The notes beneath the pieces are model-generated. The model was not told the DNA's origin and did not search any database. It was given only the letters and a program-made list of their open reading frames with translations. The position numbers and the translations under genes are program-made. Source: Quatrionicoccus australiensis (GTDB lineage Bacteria; Pseudomonadota; Gammaproteobacteria; Burkholderiales; Rhodocyclaceae). From it: a DNA stretch of 64,000 bases. The stretch lies in contig NZ_JAHBAH010000001.1 of NCBI RefSeq assembly GCF_020510425.1, positions 1,717,001-1,781,000 on the forward strand, read 5' to 3'. Of this stretch, positions 23,717 to 34,597 are shown one piece after another (the first letter of the stretch is position 1; every line of letters begins with the position of its first letter).

Positions 23717-23875
23717 TCAAGAGGCACAAAAAGCCAGTGCGAGCATTGCCGGATCATCGAGCAAATTGAGCAGGGCATACGCAGCGAGGCGATTGATCGC
23801 CGCCCACGCAAGTCCGGAAAACTGCTGCAGACTCTCAGTCAAAGGATCACCCGCCCCGGGCTTGCGCGGGATCAA
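23717..23875 (-). pseudogene. Short coding-like frame downstream of rsmJ, possible remnant
   Basis: On the minus strand a frame reads LIPRKPGAGDPLTESLQQFS and continues GLAWAAINRLAAYALLNLLD to a stop at 23717. Composition and codon use resemble neighbouring genes, but the only start candidates are a TTG at 23875 or non-standard codons, and an in-frame TGA closes it 57 bases further upstream. It may be the tail of a gene whose front was lost, or a 52-residue protein. I do not recognise it. Confidence 0.25.
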
Positions 23876-23931
23876 AACAGCGGCAATTCCGGCCGGCTCC
23901 CCGGCAAGCCCTGGAAATCCTCAGCATCTGC

Positions 23932-24708
23932 TCAGTCCCGAAGCTTCAATGCTTTTTTGGTGTAAATATCGAAGCGACTGGACTTGCCCTCGAGCACGTA
24001 GCTCGGCGTTTGCCCACGTACGCCAGGCGCCTTGCGCGGCCGTTTGACGACAACCCGGTGTGTCGCCAGATCGAGCGCGGCAGCCAGAAGTTGCGGCGCA
24101 TCATCATCATTTCCCACCAAAGGCCGGAACAGGCGCATTTCCTTCTTCACCAGAGAGCTTTTGTCGCGATGCGGAAACATCGGGTCAAGATAAATGACCT
24201 GCGGTGGTTCGCCCTGCCATGCCGCCATCAACTCGATCGCATTACCCTTTTTCAGGTGCATGCGCTGCACGATTGGACCGACTTCGGCATCCAGCAAAGC
24301 GCGTTGCAGACCGTCGGCAAGCAAGGCCGCAATGACCGGATGGCGCTCAGTCAGCACCACATCGCAGCCAAGCTGGGCAAGCACAAAAGCATCACGCCCC
24401 AGACCGGCCGTGGCATCGAAAACAGCCGGCCGAATACCGGACTGGATGCCCACCGCCTTGGCAATCATCTGGCCAGCACCACCGCCTTGCTGGCGACGAT
24501 GCGCCATTGCTCCTTCGAGAAAATCGACGCGCACCGGGCCTGCCGCATCTGCGCCAAGCTCCTGCAGTTGCAGGCCGGCATCACCCAGTTGCAGGGCAAA
24601 ATCAGCATCTTCGCCCAGCGGCAAATCAAGCACATCAGCCAATGCCGCAACTGCGTCGGAAAATTCCGGCGCCAGTGCTTCGATACGAATGCTTGCCTTG
24701 ATATTCAT
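23932..24708 (-). CDS. rsmJ: 16S rRNA (guanine-1516-N2)-methyltransferase RsmJ
   Basis: RsmJ methylates N2 of G1516 in 16S rRNA using SAM. The 258-residue protein has the SAM site [19 protein letters not shown] near residue 100, [14 protein letters not shown], and the catalytic [20 protein letters not shown], plus the typical ending [15 protein letters not shown]. The start at MNIKASIR is chosen as the nearest ATG; a TTG eight codons upstream (after GGGGAAG) is possible. Confidence 0.9.
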   Translation of the reverse strand: MNIKASIRIEALAPEFSDAVAALADVLDLPLGEDADFALQLGDAGLQLQELGADAAGPVRVDFLEGAMAHRRQQGGGAGQMIAKAVGIQSGIRPAVFDATAGLGRDAFVLAQLGCDVVLTERHPVIAALLADGLQRALLDAEVGPIVQRMHLKKGNAIELMAAWQGEPPQVIYLDPMFPHRDKSSLVKKEMRLFRPLVGNDDDAPQLLAAALDLATHRVVVKRPRKAPGVRGQTPSYVLEGKSSRFDIYTKKALKLRD

Positions 24709-24767
24709 GTCGTGCGTCAGATCAATGTGCAACTTCCCCGGCCAGCCCGCACCGGGAGTCTTGCCGG

Positions 24768-24950
24768 CTAGAGCGAGTCGTTGCCTTCCGGCACGGCAGC
24801 CGTCGCCACGGGAAGTTCGTCATGTGGCACGGCCTCGTTCGAGTTGGCCCCGGCATTACCGGCCAGCTTCTGCCGGCGCTTTTCTTCCTGCTTGTTCTTC
24901 TTGGCGAGATCTCTCTGGCGCTTTTCGAACTGGTAGTTAGGTTTGGCCAA
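24768..24950 (-). CDS. Small basic protein, function unknown
   Basis: This 60-residue protein starts at a TTG with AGAGGA eight bases upstream. It reads [20 protein letters not shown], then QEEKRRQKL, followed by a neutral tail. The first half is a highly charged helix of the kind seen in short conserved proteobacterial proteins that may bind nucleic acid or ribosomes. No domain is recognised. It lies between tRNA-Phe and rsmJ in the same direction. Longer in-frame readings upstream run into the terminator at 25042-25072. Confidence 0.7.
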   Translation of the reverse strand: MAKPNYQFEKRQRDLAKKNKQEEKRRQKLAGNAGANSNEAVPHDELPVATAAVPEGNDSL

Positions 24951-25041
24951 GATGCATCCTCTATTCGCCGATCGGCGTCTGGAACAACAAGCAGATTGCG
25001 CCGGCAAGATGCCGGGCACACGCAATACGGATCCGCAATGC

Positions 25042-25072
25042 AAAACGCCAACCGCTTGCGGTTGGCGTTTTT
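25042..25072 (-). terminator. Intrinsic terminator after tRNA-Phe
   Basis: A long stem AACGCCAACCGC / GCGGTTGGCGTT with a 2-base centre is flanked by A and T runs on both sides, so it can work in both directions. It lies 24 bases after the tRNA-Phe 3' end. Confidence 0.85.
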
Positions 25073-25095
25073 CCCTGAGTTACCAGGAAGTATTC

Positions 25096-25171
25096 TGGTG
25101 GCCAATCGCGGAATCGAACCACGGACACGCGGATTTTCAATCCGCTGCTCTACCAACTGAGCTAATTGGCC
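25096..25171 (-). tRNA. tRNA-Phe (anticodon GAA)
   Basis: A complete 76-base minus-strand cloverleaf with encoded CCA. The acceptor arm is GGCCAAT/ATTGGCC, the D arm GCTC/GAGC, the anticodon arm GGATT/AATCC around TGAAA with anticodon GAA, and the T arm has GTTCGATTC. No integrase or attachment duplication is seen beside it. Confidence 0.96.
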
Positions 25172-25269
25172 AAAAGGAGGGCGCATTATAGCGATGCGAG
25201 TCGCCCCTGGCAAGAGAAAAGCGCAATTTTCCGGACTCCGGATACAAAATTGATTGTCTTGCGCTGCCC

Positions 25270-26757
25270 TTAGGTCCCGATCGGAGGCGACTGACGATAG
25301 AGCTCGGAATAGTCATCCGGCTCCGGCGGTGGTGGCGGTGGCGGCTGCCAGGCGGCAAAGAGCACATGGGCCACGGCCCCATGGCCACGCGGATTGGGCC
25401 GCAAACTGGCACGCGAGCCGTGCTGCATGGCGATCTCCTGAACAATGGCCAAACCGAGACCGCTGCCTTCGGTCGTTGCATCATCAACGCGGTAGAAACG
25501 CTCGAAAACCAGTTCCGCCTGTTCCTCGCTGATCCCGACGCCATCATCTTCAACCTCGAGCAGAACCGTCGCCTGATTGGCCAGGATCCGACAGGTGACA
25601 TGCCCCCCGGAAGGCGTATAGCGCAGGGCATTGTCGACCAGGTTCTTGGCCAGTTCGCGCAACAGGAAAGCGTTGCCGACGATCATCGCCTCACCGTCTG
25701 CCTCGTAGCCGAGATCAATGCCCTTCTCGATGGCCTGCATGACCCAGTCTTCGACCACTTCCCTGACCAGCAAGGCAAGATCAAGTGGCTCATGCTTTTG
25801 TTGTGCCGGTTCACCACCCTCGGTGCGCGCCAGGGTCAGCAACTGGTTGACCAGACGCCCGGCCCGATCGACACCGGTGGCAATCTGGCGCAGGGCATGC
25901 CGCAATGCCGCCGGATCGGTTTCCCGCATCGCGAACTGGGCCTGTGTCTTGAGACCGGTCAGCGGGGTACGCATCTGATGCGCCGCATCAGCCACGAAGC
26001 GCTGCTGCGCCTCGACGTTTTTCTTCATGCGCTCGAGCATGGCATTGAAAGCCTCGACCAGCGGCTCCAATTCTTCCGGCACCCGCCGCGTTGCGATCGG
26101 CGAAAGATCCGCCGGCTCGCGTGTCTCAATCATCTGGCGCAACCGGGTCAACGGCCGCAAGCCGCGCGACAGGCCGAACCAGACCAGCATGACGGCGAGC
26201 GGAATGATGATGAATTGCGGCAGGATCACGCTGGCAACAATCTTGTTGGCAAGCTGCGTGCGTTTTTCGGTGGTTTCGGCAACTTCGACCACGATCCAGC
26301 GCTCACGCGGCAACTGGGCGTCGGCCAGATAGGTATAGGCCATCCGCAGATCCTGGCCGTTATAGTCGGCATCGCGCAGATAGATTTCACCGGAGAATGG
26401 CGAGTCGCCGGCAATATCGACCGGCGGCATCGGCAATTCCTTGTCACCCGCGAGCAACTTGCCATCCTGCGTCACGACATGAAAATAGACGCTGTCTGTC
26501 TCGTCCGCCCGCAACAACGCGCGCGCCGACGCCGGCAGAGTCAGCACCGGCTTGCCGCCGACCAGCTTGACCTGGCGGGCTATCGCCGCAACATGCTCAC
26601 GCAGCGCCTGGTCGTAGGGAAAGTTGGCGACGTTGTTGGCGAAGTAATGCGTGAAGGCGATGCTGAGCGGCCAGACAAAAAGCAGCGGCGCCAGCATCCA
26701 GTCAAGGATTTCGCCAAAAAGGGAACGCTCGGTTTCGCTGCCGGAGAGATTGCTCAA
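25270..26757 (-). CDS. Sensor histidine kinase, TctE/QseC type
   Basis: The 495-residue kinase has a first membrane helix (about 17-40), a periplasmic part (about 45-165) of the type found in TctE/QseC kinases, a second helix (ASVILPQFIIIPLAVMLVWF), HAMP, a HisKA domain with the phosphorylated histidine in AAHQMRTPLTGL, and HATPase_c motifs LAKNLVDNALRYTPSGG, VEDDGVGISEEQ and GSGLGLAIVQ. A Pro-rich tail ends it. Its start is a TTG directly after the stop of the response regulator (GTGAGTAATTG), so translation is coupled. It stands next to acetate-uptake genes, hinting that it senses a carboxylate. Confidence 0.9.
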   Translation of the reverse strand: MSNLSGSETERSLFGEILDWMLAPLLFVWPLSIAFTHYFANNVANFPYDQALREHVAAIARQVKLVGGKPVLTLPASARALLRADETDSVYFHVVTQDGKLLAGDKELPMPPVDIAGDSPFSGEIYLRDADYNGQDLRMAYTYLADAQLPRERWIVVEVAETTEKRTQLANKIVASVILPQFIIIPLAVMLVWFGLSRGLRPLTRLRQMIETREPADLSPIATRRVPEELEPLVEAFNAMLERMKKNVEAQQRFVADAAHQMRTPLTGLKTQAQFAMRETDPAALRHALRQIATGVDRAGRLVNQLLTLARTEGGEPAQQKHEPLDLALLVREVVEDWVMQAIEKGIDLGYEADGEAMIVGNAFLLRELAKNLVDNALRYTPSGGHVTCRILANQATVLLEVEDDGVGISEEQAELVFERFYRVDDATTEGSGLGLAIVQEIAMQHGSRASLRPNPRGHGAVAHVLFAAWQPPPPPPPEPDDYSELYRQSPPIGT

Positions 26758-27429
26758 TTACTCACCCTGCGGCCGCTCAAGACAGTAACCCAGACCGCGT
26801 ACGGTCGCGATCTTGACCCCACCCGCCTCCAGTTTCTTGCGCAGCCGATGCACATACACCTCGATGGCGTTGTGACTGACCTCTTCACCCCAGCCGCAAA
26901 GATGATCGACCAGTTGATCCTTGCTGACCAGGCGCCCCATGCGCGTCAGCAGAACCTCGAGCAGGCCGATTTCGCGTGCCGACAGGTCCAGGGAGTGCCC
27001 CTGGATCTGCGCCACCCGCCCGACCTGGTCATAGGTCAGCAAGCCGCACTGGATAGTCGGCGTCGTACCCGCCGAACGCCGGGTCAAGGCCCGCACGCGC
27101 GCCTCCAGCTCGACCAGCTCGAACGGTTTGACCATGTAGTCATCCGCCCCCAGGTCGAGCCCCTTGACGCGGTCACCCGTGCCATCCAGCGCCGTCAGGA
27201 TCAGCACCGGCACCTGCGAATTGCGCGAGCGCAGGCGCTTGAGCACCTCAAGTCCGGGCAGCTTGGGCAAGCCAAGATCGAGGATCAGCAAGTCATAGGA
27301 AACCGTCATCAACGCCGCATCGGCCTCCAGGCCATTGGGCGCCCAATCAACAGCGTAGCCGCCCTGGCGCAGTGAGCGCACCAGACCGTCGGCAATAATG
27401 GTGTCGTCTTCAGCGATAAGAATGCGCAT
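26758..27429 (-). CDS. OmpR-family response regulator, TctD/QseB type
   Basis: The 223-residue regulator has a receiver domain (acidic pair in MRILIAEDDTI, phosphoryl aspartate in LLILDLGLPKLPGLEVL, lysine in GADDYMVKPFELVE) and a winged-helix output domain from about 125 (LSAREIGLLEVLLTRMGRLV, HNAIEVYVHRLRKKL). It is the cognate partner of the kinase that follows. A direct-repeat box of the kind bound by PmrA/QseB-like regulators lies 21 bases upstream of its start, suggesting autoregulation; the same box lies upstream of yjcH-actP. Confidence 0.93.
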   Translation of the reverse strand: MRILIAEDDTIIADGLVRSLRQGGYAVDWAPNGLEADAALMTVSYDLLILDLGLPKLPGLEVLKRLRSRNSQVPVLILTALDGTGDRVKGLDLGADDYMVKPFELVELEARVRALTRRSAGTTPTIQCGLLTYDQVGRVAQIQGHSLDLSAREIGLLEVLLTRMGRLVSKDQLVDHLCGWGEEVSHNAIEVYVHRLRKKLEAGGVKIATVRGLGYCLERPQGE

Positions 27430-27449
27430 GTGTTCGTTGCCTGTACTCG

Positions 27450-27466
27450 CGTAAGATTTTTGTAAG
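27450..27466 (-). promoter_or_regulatory. Direct-repeat box upstream of the response regulator
   Basis: Read on the minus strand: CTTACA, five bases, CTTACG, an 11-bp period. This matches the layout of PmrA/QseB-class boxes (two 6-mers spaced by 5). It ends 21 bases before the regulator start codon and has a matching copy at 29822-29838. Confidence 0.5.
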
Positions 27467-27515
27467 CCTGCTGCATTATTCTGAGCGGGCTGTTCTCCTT
27501 TTATGGTCTCGGAGT

Positions 27516-27569
27516 CTGCGGCTCAGCCGCAGCTCAGGGGGTGACCCGATCCTGCACTGGGTGACCCCC
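27516..27569. repeat. Cluster of palindromes upstream of the two-component operon
   Basis: CTGCGGC-TCA-GCCGCAG (27516-27532) is a perfect hairpin. Next, GGGTGACCC occurs twice in direct repeat (27539-27547 and 27559-27567), exactly 20 bp apart, and with flanking Gs and Cs the pair also forms an 11-base inverted repeat with one mismatch. On the plus strand a T run follows at 27574. The rest of 27430-27755 holds the direct-repeat box and the actP terminator but no gene. Confidence 0.5.
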
Positions 27570-27702
27570 TACCGTTTTTTTCCCCAAAAAGCCTGACAAG
27601 TCTAACAAATAAACTGCACTGCAATTTCCGCAGTGCACAAGCACGTCCACTGTATTTGCCTCCCAGGCGGTCGACTGCCTGTTTCATGCCAAAATCAGGA
27701 CG

Positions 27703-27735
27703 AAAAAAAGCCCGGGTCGAAACCCGGGCTTTTTT
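27703..27735 (-). terminator. Intrinsic terminator of yjcH-actP
   Basis: Stem AGCCCGGGT/ACCCGGGCT with a CGAA loop, flanked by seven A and six T, so it can work in both directions. It lies 21 bases after the actP stop. Confidence 0.9.
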
Positions 27736-27755
27736 ACTGACAGCGAGCTGTCGGC

Positions 27756-29441
27756 TTAGTGACCGCCGGAGGTGGATGCACCCAGGCCGGTTTCCGAACG
27801 GATCAGCTGATCCGGGAACAGGGCACGTTCCTTCTTGGCCTGCTCGGAGTTGTCCAGGATGGACACGAGCCAGATCGTGAAGAAAGCCAGGGTCATCGAG
27901 AAGATGGCCGGCGAAGAGTACGGGAACGGAGCCGAGCCCTTCGGATTGTGCAGCACGGCTTCCCAGACGTTGGCCGACATCACGGTCAGGGCAACGGCGG
28001 CGAAGAGGCCGACGAAACCACCGATGGTAGCGCCCTTGGTCGTGCAGTTCTTCCACAGGACAGACATGAACAGAACCGGGAAGTTGGCAGAACAAGCGAT
28101 GGCGAAAGCCAGCATCACCATGTAAGCGACGTTTTCCTTTTCGAACAGGATGCCGAGAACAACAGCCAGTGCGCCGAGGCAGATGGTGGTGATCTTGGAA
28201 ACGCGCAGTTCGTCTTCGGAAGAAGCCTGGCCCTTCTTGAACACCGTAGCGTACAAGTCGTGCGACACGGCAGAAGCACCGGACAGGGTCAGACCAGCCA
28301 CCACAGCCAGGATGGTTGCGAAGGCCACGGCAGAGATGAAGCCGAGGAACAGGTCGCCACCAACAGCCCGGGACAGATGCACAGCAGCCATGTTGCCGCC
28401 GCCCTTCAGGCCCTTGGCGATTTCGCCGCCGACGTAGTAGTCAGCCGGGTTCTGCACCAGATTGACGATGGCGCCAAAACCGATGATGAAGGTCAGGATG
28501 TAGAAGTAGCCGATCCAGGTGGTCGCCCAGCCCACGGACTTGCGAGCTTCCTTGGCAGACGGCACCGTGAAGAAGCGCATCAGGATGTGCGGCAGGCCAG
28601 CCGTACCGAACATCAGGGCCATACCGACCGAGATCGCGGAAACCGGATCCTTGATCAGGGCACCCGGCGACATGATGGCGTCGTGCTTGGAGTGAACTTC
28701 AACAGCCTTGGTGAACAGCGCTTCCGGGCTGAAACCGAACTGCAGCAGCACGGAGACGGCCATGAAGGTCGCACCGGTCAGGAGCATGACGGCCTTGATG
28801 ATCTGCACCCAGGTCGTTGCGGTCATACCGCCGAACAGCACGTACATCATCATGATGATGCCGACCATGATCACGGCGTAGTGATATTCCAGACCGAAGA
28901 GAACCTTGATCAGCTGACCGGCACCAACCATCTGCGCAATCATGTAGAAAGCGACGACGACCAGGGAGCCGGTAGCGGCAAAGGAACGAACCGGGGTCTG
29001 GGCAAAACGGTAGGCAGCCACGTCAGCGAACGTGAACTTGCCGAGGTTGCGCAGACGCTCAGCCATCAGGAAGGTAATGATCGGCCAGCCGACCAGCCAG
29101 CCGATCGAGAAGATCAGGCCGTCAAAGCCGTTGGCGAACACCAGACCGGAAATACCCAGGAAGGAAGCGGCAGACATGTAGTCGCCGGCGATTGCCAGGC
29201 CGTTCTGGAAACCGGTGATACCACCGCCGGCCGTGTAGAAGTCAGCAGCGGTCTTGGTCTTGCCGGCAGCCCACTTGGTGATGTAGAGGGTGAAACCGAC
29301 GAAGGCGCCGAACATGGCGATCGCGGTCCAGTTGGTAGCCTGCTGGGTCGTCTGACCCAGATCAGCACCGGCAGCAGCGGCAGCACCGGCTGCCAGCAGG
29401 GCGACCAGGCCGCCCAGGATGTGTTTGTAGTTGGCGTTCAC
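27756..29441 (-). CDS. actP: Cation/acetate symporter ActP
   Basis: ActP takes up acetate and other short carboxylates with Na+. The 561-residue sodium:solute symporter has about 13 hydrophobic helices and family motifs [34 protein letters not shown] and [16 protein letters not shown]. An N-terminal signal-like helix ([17 protein letters not shown]) is usual for this group. It starts at a GTG that overlaps the yjcH stop (GTGA) with GGAGG eight bases upstream; the long open frame further upstream only shadows yjcH. Confidence 0.95.
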   Translation of the reverse strand: MNANYKHILGGLVALLAAGAAAAAGADLGQTTQQATNWTAIAMFGAFVGFTLYITKWAAGKTKTAADFYTAGGGITGFQNGLAIAGDYMSAASFLGISGLVFANGFDGLIFSIGWLVGWPIITFLMAERLRNLGKFTFADVAAYRFAQTPVRSFAATGSLVVVAFYMIAQMVGAGQLIKVLFGLEYHYAVIMVGIIMMMYVLFGGMTATTWVQIIKAVMLLTGATFMAVSVLLQFGFSPEALFTKAVEVHSKHDAIMSPGALIKDPVSAISVGMALMFGTAGLPHILMRFFTVPSAKEARKSVGWATTWIGYFYILTFIIGFGAIVNLVQNPADYYVGGEIAKGLKGGGNMAAVHLSRAVGGDLFLGFISAVAFATILAVVAGLTLSGASAVSHDLYATVFKKGQASSEDELRVSKITTICLGALAVVLGILFEKENVAYMVMLAFAIACSANFPVLFMSVLWKNCTTKGATIGGFVGLFAAVALTVMSANVWEAVLHNPKGSAPFPYSSPAIFSMTLAFFTIWLVSILDNSEQAKKERALFPDQLIRSETGLGASTSGGH

Positions 29442-29755
29442 TGACCGGCCTCCTTCAGAACTTGGGCGGCTTCGTCGTCGAATTCCGTATTGGCACGACG
29501 AACGTAGATGTTGGTGAGAACAATGGTGAAGATGATGACACCCAGACCCATCGGGATGCCGATGGAAGTGGTGTAACCCTCGCCGATCTTCGTGGCCAGC
29601 CATTCCTTGTTGAAAGCGATCAACAGGATGTAGCCGTAGTACACGATCATCATGAGCGAAGTCATCATGAACGCGTAGGCGTTACGCTTGGCGATCAGCG
29701 ACTTGAATTTCGGGTTGTCCCGAATCTGCGCATAGCTGCCGGTGTGCTGTGACAT
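29438..29755 (-). CDS. yjcH: DUF485 inner-membrane protein YjcH
   Basis: This 105-residue protein has two membrane helices (about 29-50 and 65-86; [20 protein letters not shown] and [20 protein letters not shown]). It is the regular small partner encoded just before actP in many proteobacteria; its role is thought to be auxiliary to the permease. GAGGAG precedes the ATG. The overlap with actP indicates coupled translation. Confidence 0.93.
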   Translation of the reverse strand: MSQHTGSYAQIRDNPKFKSLIAKRNAYAFMMTSLMMIVYYGYILLIAFNKEWLATKIGEGYTTSIGIPMGLGVIIFTIVLTNIYVRRANTEFDDEAAQVLKEAGQ

Positions 29756-29779
29756 TGATTTGCTCCTCAGACTATATTG

Positions 29780-29807
29780 TTTATAGAGGCATTGCTGCGG
29801 AGCGTAA
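29780..29807 (-). promoter_or_regulatory. Candidate promoter of yjcH-actP
   Basis: On the minus strand TTACGC (29807-29802), a 16-base spacer and TATAAA (29785-29780). This would start RNA near 29773 and place the direct-repeat box centred near -57, a usual activator position. The weak -35 fits an activated promoter. Confidence 0.4.
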
Positions 29808-29821
29808 TTTAGGCGGAGCGT

Positions 29822-29838
29822 CTTACAGCCAACTTACA
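29822..29838 (+). promoter_or_regulatory. Direct-repeat box upstream of yjcH-actP
   Basis: CTTACA, five bases, CTTACA, an 11-bp period identical to the box before the response regulator (27450-27466). A third, inverted half (GTAAG, 29842-29846) lies next to it. Probable binding site of the adjacent OmpR-family regulator. Confidence 0.5.
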
Positions 29839-29897
29839 GCGCGTAAGCGATTTCGAAATAGTTAATTTATTGCAGTAAGCATTAATTAATTGCCGGA

Positions 29898-29925
29898 CAA
29901 AAAAAGCCCCGCACAAGGCGGGGCT
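29898..29925 (-). terminator. Intrinsic terminator of groESL
   Basis: On the minus strand AGCCCCGC/GCGGGGCT with a 5-base loop is followed by TTTTTTT, 32 bases after the groEL stop. Confidence 0.92.
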
Positions 29926-29956
29926 CTTCTCAAGCGGTGAGGCCTGGACGGGGCAA

Positions 29957-31609
<1,653 letters not shown>

Positions 31610-31682
31610 TTATAGCTCCTGAATTTTGATCTGTTTTTCCGGTTGACCGCTGGCCAACCGAAGTTTTGCCGGGGTGCAGGAA

Positions 31683-31973
31683 TTACTTCTGCAGAACGCC
31701 CATGATGTCTTCTTCACGCATGACCAGGACTTCCTGGCCATCGACCTTGACGGACTGGCCGGCGTACTTGCCGAACAGAACGCGGTCACCCACCTTGACG
31801 TCCAGGGCGATCTGCTTGCCGTTGTCGTCGCGCTTGCCCGGGCCAACGGCCAGGATTTCGCCCTGATCCGGCTTTTCGCCAGCGGAATCAGGAATGACGA
31901 TGCCGGAAGCGGTGGTGCGTTCGGCTTCAACGCGCTTGACGATCACACGGTCGTGCAAAGGACGGATATTCAT
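31683..31973 (-). CDS. groES: Co-chaperonin GroES (Hsp10)
   Basis: The 96-residue lid of the GroEL cage: [19 protein letters not shown] at the start, the mobile loop near [16 protein letters not shown], and [22 protein letters not shown] lies upstream. First gene of the groESL operon, divergent from rpoH. Confidence 0.98.
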   Translation of the reverse strand: MNIRPLHDRVIVKRVEAERTTASGIVIPDSAGEKPDQGEILAVGPGKRDDNGKQIALDVKVGDRVLFGKYAGQSVKVDGQEVLVMREEDIMGVLQK

Positions 31974-32051
31974 AAGGCTAACTCCTCGTGGTTCACAGAG
32001 ATGAAATTGGCCGGCACACCTAAAGGCGCCCGGGAACGGAGCGGGCTATTG

Positions 32052-32078
32052 TTAGCACTCGCAACCGGTGAGTGCTAA
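32052..32078 (-). promoter_or_regulatory. CIRCE operator of groESL
   Basis: TTAGCACTC, nine bases, GAGTGCTAA: a perfect match to the consensus bound by the HrcA repressor. On the minus strand the left arm supplies a -35-like TTAGCA and the right end a -10-like TAACAA 18 bp apart, so HrcA would block the promoter. Confidence 0.95.
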
Positions 32079-32206
32079 ATAATAAGGTCGCCCCCCGGGG
32101 ATTTCAAGAGGCGACGACAAAATAGAGACTCACAGCCACCGTCTGACGAATCGGCACACCTTGATTCGCTATGGCGACAACACGCTTCGGGAAACTTTTT
32201 CCACTA

Positions 32207-32233
32207 TTAGCACTCACAGGCAGCGAGTGCTAG
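32207..32233 (+). promoter_or_regulatory. CIRCE operator overlapping the rpoH promoter
   Basis: TTAGCACTC, nine bases, GAGTGCTAG: CIRCE with one mismatch at the last base. It has the same geometry as the groES site, with TTAGCA as -35 (32207-32212), 18 bp, and TAGAAT as -10 (32231-32236). Transcription would start about 25-30 bases before the rpoH ATG. Confidence 0.88.
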
Positions 32234-32269
32234 AATGTATTTGCAACCCTTGCAGGAGAAAACCACGCT

Positions 32270-33133
<864 letters not shown>

Positions 33134-33152
33134 TCCCGTACAGGACATCCAG

Positions 33153-33179
33153 AAAGGGGAGCTTCGGCTCCCCTTTTTG
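33153..33179 (+). terminator. Intrinsic terminator of rpoH
   Basis: AAAGGGGAGC / GCTCCCCTTT with a TTCG tetraloop and a following T run, 20 bases after the stop codon. Confidence 0.93.
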
Positions 33180-33269
33180 TTGATGCAGGCTGGACTCGCC
33201 AATGCCATGCTCATTTCGCAAACGAAGCTGCTAGGATTGCCATCCGCCCCCTTCAAAGGAGTTACCACC

Positions 33270-33824
33270 TTGAAACTTGCCGCATTCCTTTGCCTCGCCG
33301 CGCTGAGCGCAGCAAACGCCGCCGCCGAGGGTTACGGTTTCCTGTGCTGCAACATGCGCACCGACGGGAGCTGGATCAGCGACATCAATTATGCCGACAG
33401 CGGCAAGACGATGCTCCCGGCCGGCACGCCTCTGTCGATGGACGGCTACGGCAAGCACCGCGTCCTGTTAACGATCAATGGCCGCCGCCAGGCAATCGGC
33501 AACGACTACAGCCGCAACATGTCGCTCGATGCCTTCGCCAAACGCTATATCGTCGAGCAGGACCCGCTGATCAAACTGAAGTCTTATCCGAAAAGAATCC
33601 AGGAAGCGATCGGCAGCGCCCGCCTGGTTCGCGGCATGAATCGCGAACAGGTGCTGATGGCGGTCGGCTATCCGGTCTATGACGAGAACCCGCTGATCGA
33701 GAGCAAGACCTGGCATTACTGGTTGAGCAGTTTTGAGGGCTTCGACGCCATTTTTGACGAAAACGGCGTGTTGACCGCTATCGAAGCCAGGCCGGAAGTC
33801 CGCCGCAAGGTCGTTGCGGAATAA
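33270..33824 (+). CDS. Exported protein of unknown function, BamE/SmpA-like core
   Basis: The 184-residue protein starts at a TTG with AAAGGAG nine bases upstream, which exposes a clean signal peptide (LKLAAFLCLAALSAANAAA, cut near residue 20). The mature part includes GYGFLCCNMRTDGSW, KHRVLLTINGRRQAIGNDYS and, near residue 130, LVRGMNREQVLMAVGYP followed by KTWHYWLSSFEGFDAIF. The last part resembles the GMTREQV..LG fold of BamE/SmpA-type proteins, so an envelope role is likely. It is not a lipoprotein. Convergent with tatD. Confidence 0.72.
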   Translation: MKLAAFLCLAALSAANAAAEGYGFLCCNMRTDGSWISDINYADSGKTMLPAGTPLSMDGYGKHRVLLTINGRRQAIGNDYSRNMSLDAFAKRYIVEQDPLIKLKSYPKRIQEAIGSARLVRGMNREQVLMAVGYPVYDENPLIESKTWHYWLSSFEGFDAIFDENGVLTAIEARPEVRRKVVAE

Positions 33825-33832
33825 GGACTGAG

Positions 33833-34597
33833 TCAGCCCAGCCCGGGCAATACGTGCCGGGCGTTGGCAGCGGTGATCGCCGCCAGTTCGTCCGGCGCCA
33901 TGGCGCGCAAGCCGGCCAGCACCTTGGCGATGCGCGGCAGTTCAGCCGGCGCATTGCGGCCGCGCGCCAACCAGGCCGGCGGGATGTCCGGCGCATCGGT
34001 TTCAAGCACGATGGCGTCGAGCAGCAAAGTCGCCGCCAGATCACGGATACGCGTCGAGCCGCTGAAGGTCATGGCGCCGCCGAAGCCCAGCTTGAAACCG
34101 AGCTTGATGAATTCTTCCGCCTGCTGCCGGCTGCCATTGAAGGCATGCGCGATGCCGCCGCGAACCGGATGCCGGCGCAGGTATTTGAGCACCTGATCAA
34201 CCGCCCGCCGGACATGCAGCAATACCGGCAAGTTGAATTCCTGCGCCAGTTTCAGTTGTTCGACGAAGAAAAATGCCTGGCGCTCGGGATCGAGTCCGGC
34301 AACGTAGTAATCGAGCCCGATCTCGCCGACCGCGACTGGCTTCTCGGCGCGCAGCCAGTCGCGCAATACGGCCAGATCTTCGTCTTTGGCCGACATCACG
34401 TAGAGCGGATGAATACCGTAAGCGGCGACACAACCGGGATAGCGGGCGACCGTGGTTTTGACCGCCAGAAAGTTGTCGACCGCTACGGCCGGCACGACGA
34501 TGCGCTCGACGCCGGCGACCAGTGCCGCCGCATGCACTGCATCGCGATCCGGCGAAAACTCGGCCGCATCGAGATGACAGTGGGTGTCGATCAGCAT
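33833..34597 (-). CDS. tatD: TatD family metal-dependent DNase
   Basis: The 254-residue TIM-barrel hydrolase has metal-binding IDTHCHLDAAEFSPDRD at the start, AVGEIGLDYY, VLLHVRRAVDQVL, GIAHAFNGSRQQAEE and LETDAPDIPP. TatD enzymes are 3'-5' exonucleases linked to DNA repair and quality control. Its ATG overlaps the dadA stop by 7 bases, placing it at the end of a spoT-dadA-tatD transcription unit. Confidence 0.92.
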   Translation of the reverse strand: MLIDTHCHLDAAEFSPDRDAVHAAALVAGVERIVVPAVAVDNFLAVKTTVARYPGCVAAYGIHPLYVMSAKDEDLAVLRDWLRAEKPVAVGEIGLDYYVAGLDPERQAFFFVEQLKLAQEFNLPVLLHVRRAVDQVLKYLRRHPVRGGIAHAFNGSRQQAEEFIKLGFKLGFGGAMTFSGSTRIRDLAATLLLDAIVLETDAPDIPPAWLARGRNAPAELPRIAKVLAGLRAMAPDELAAITAANARHVLPGLG

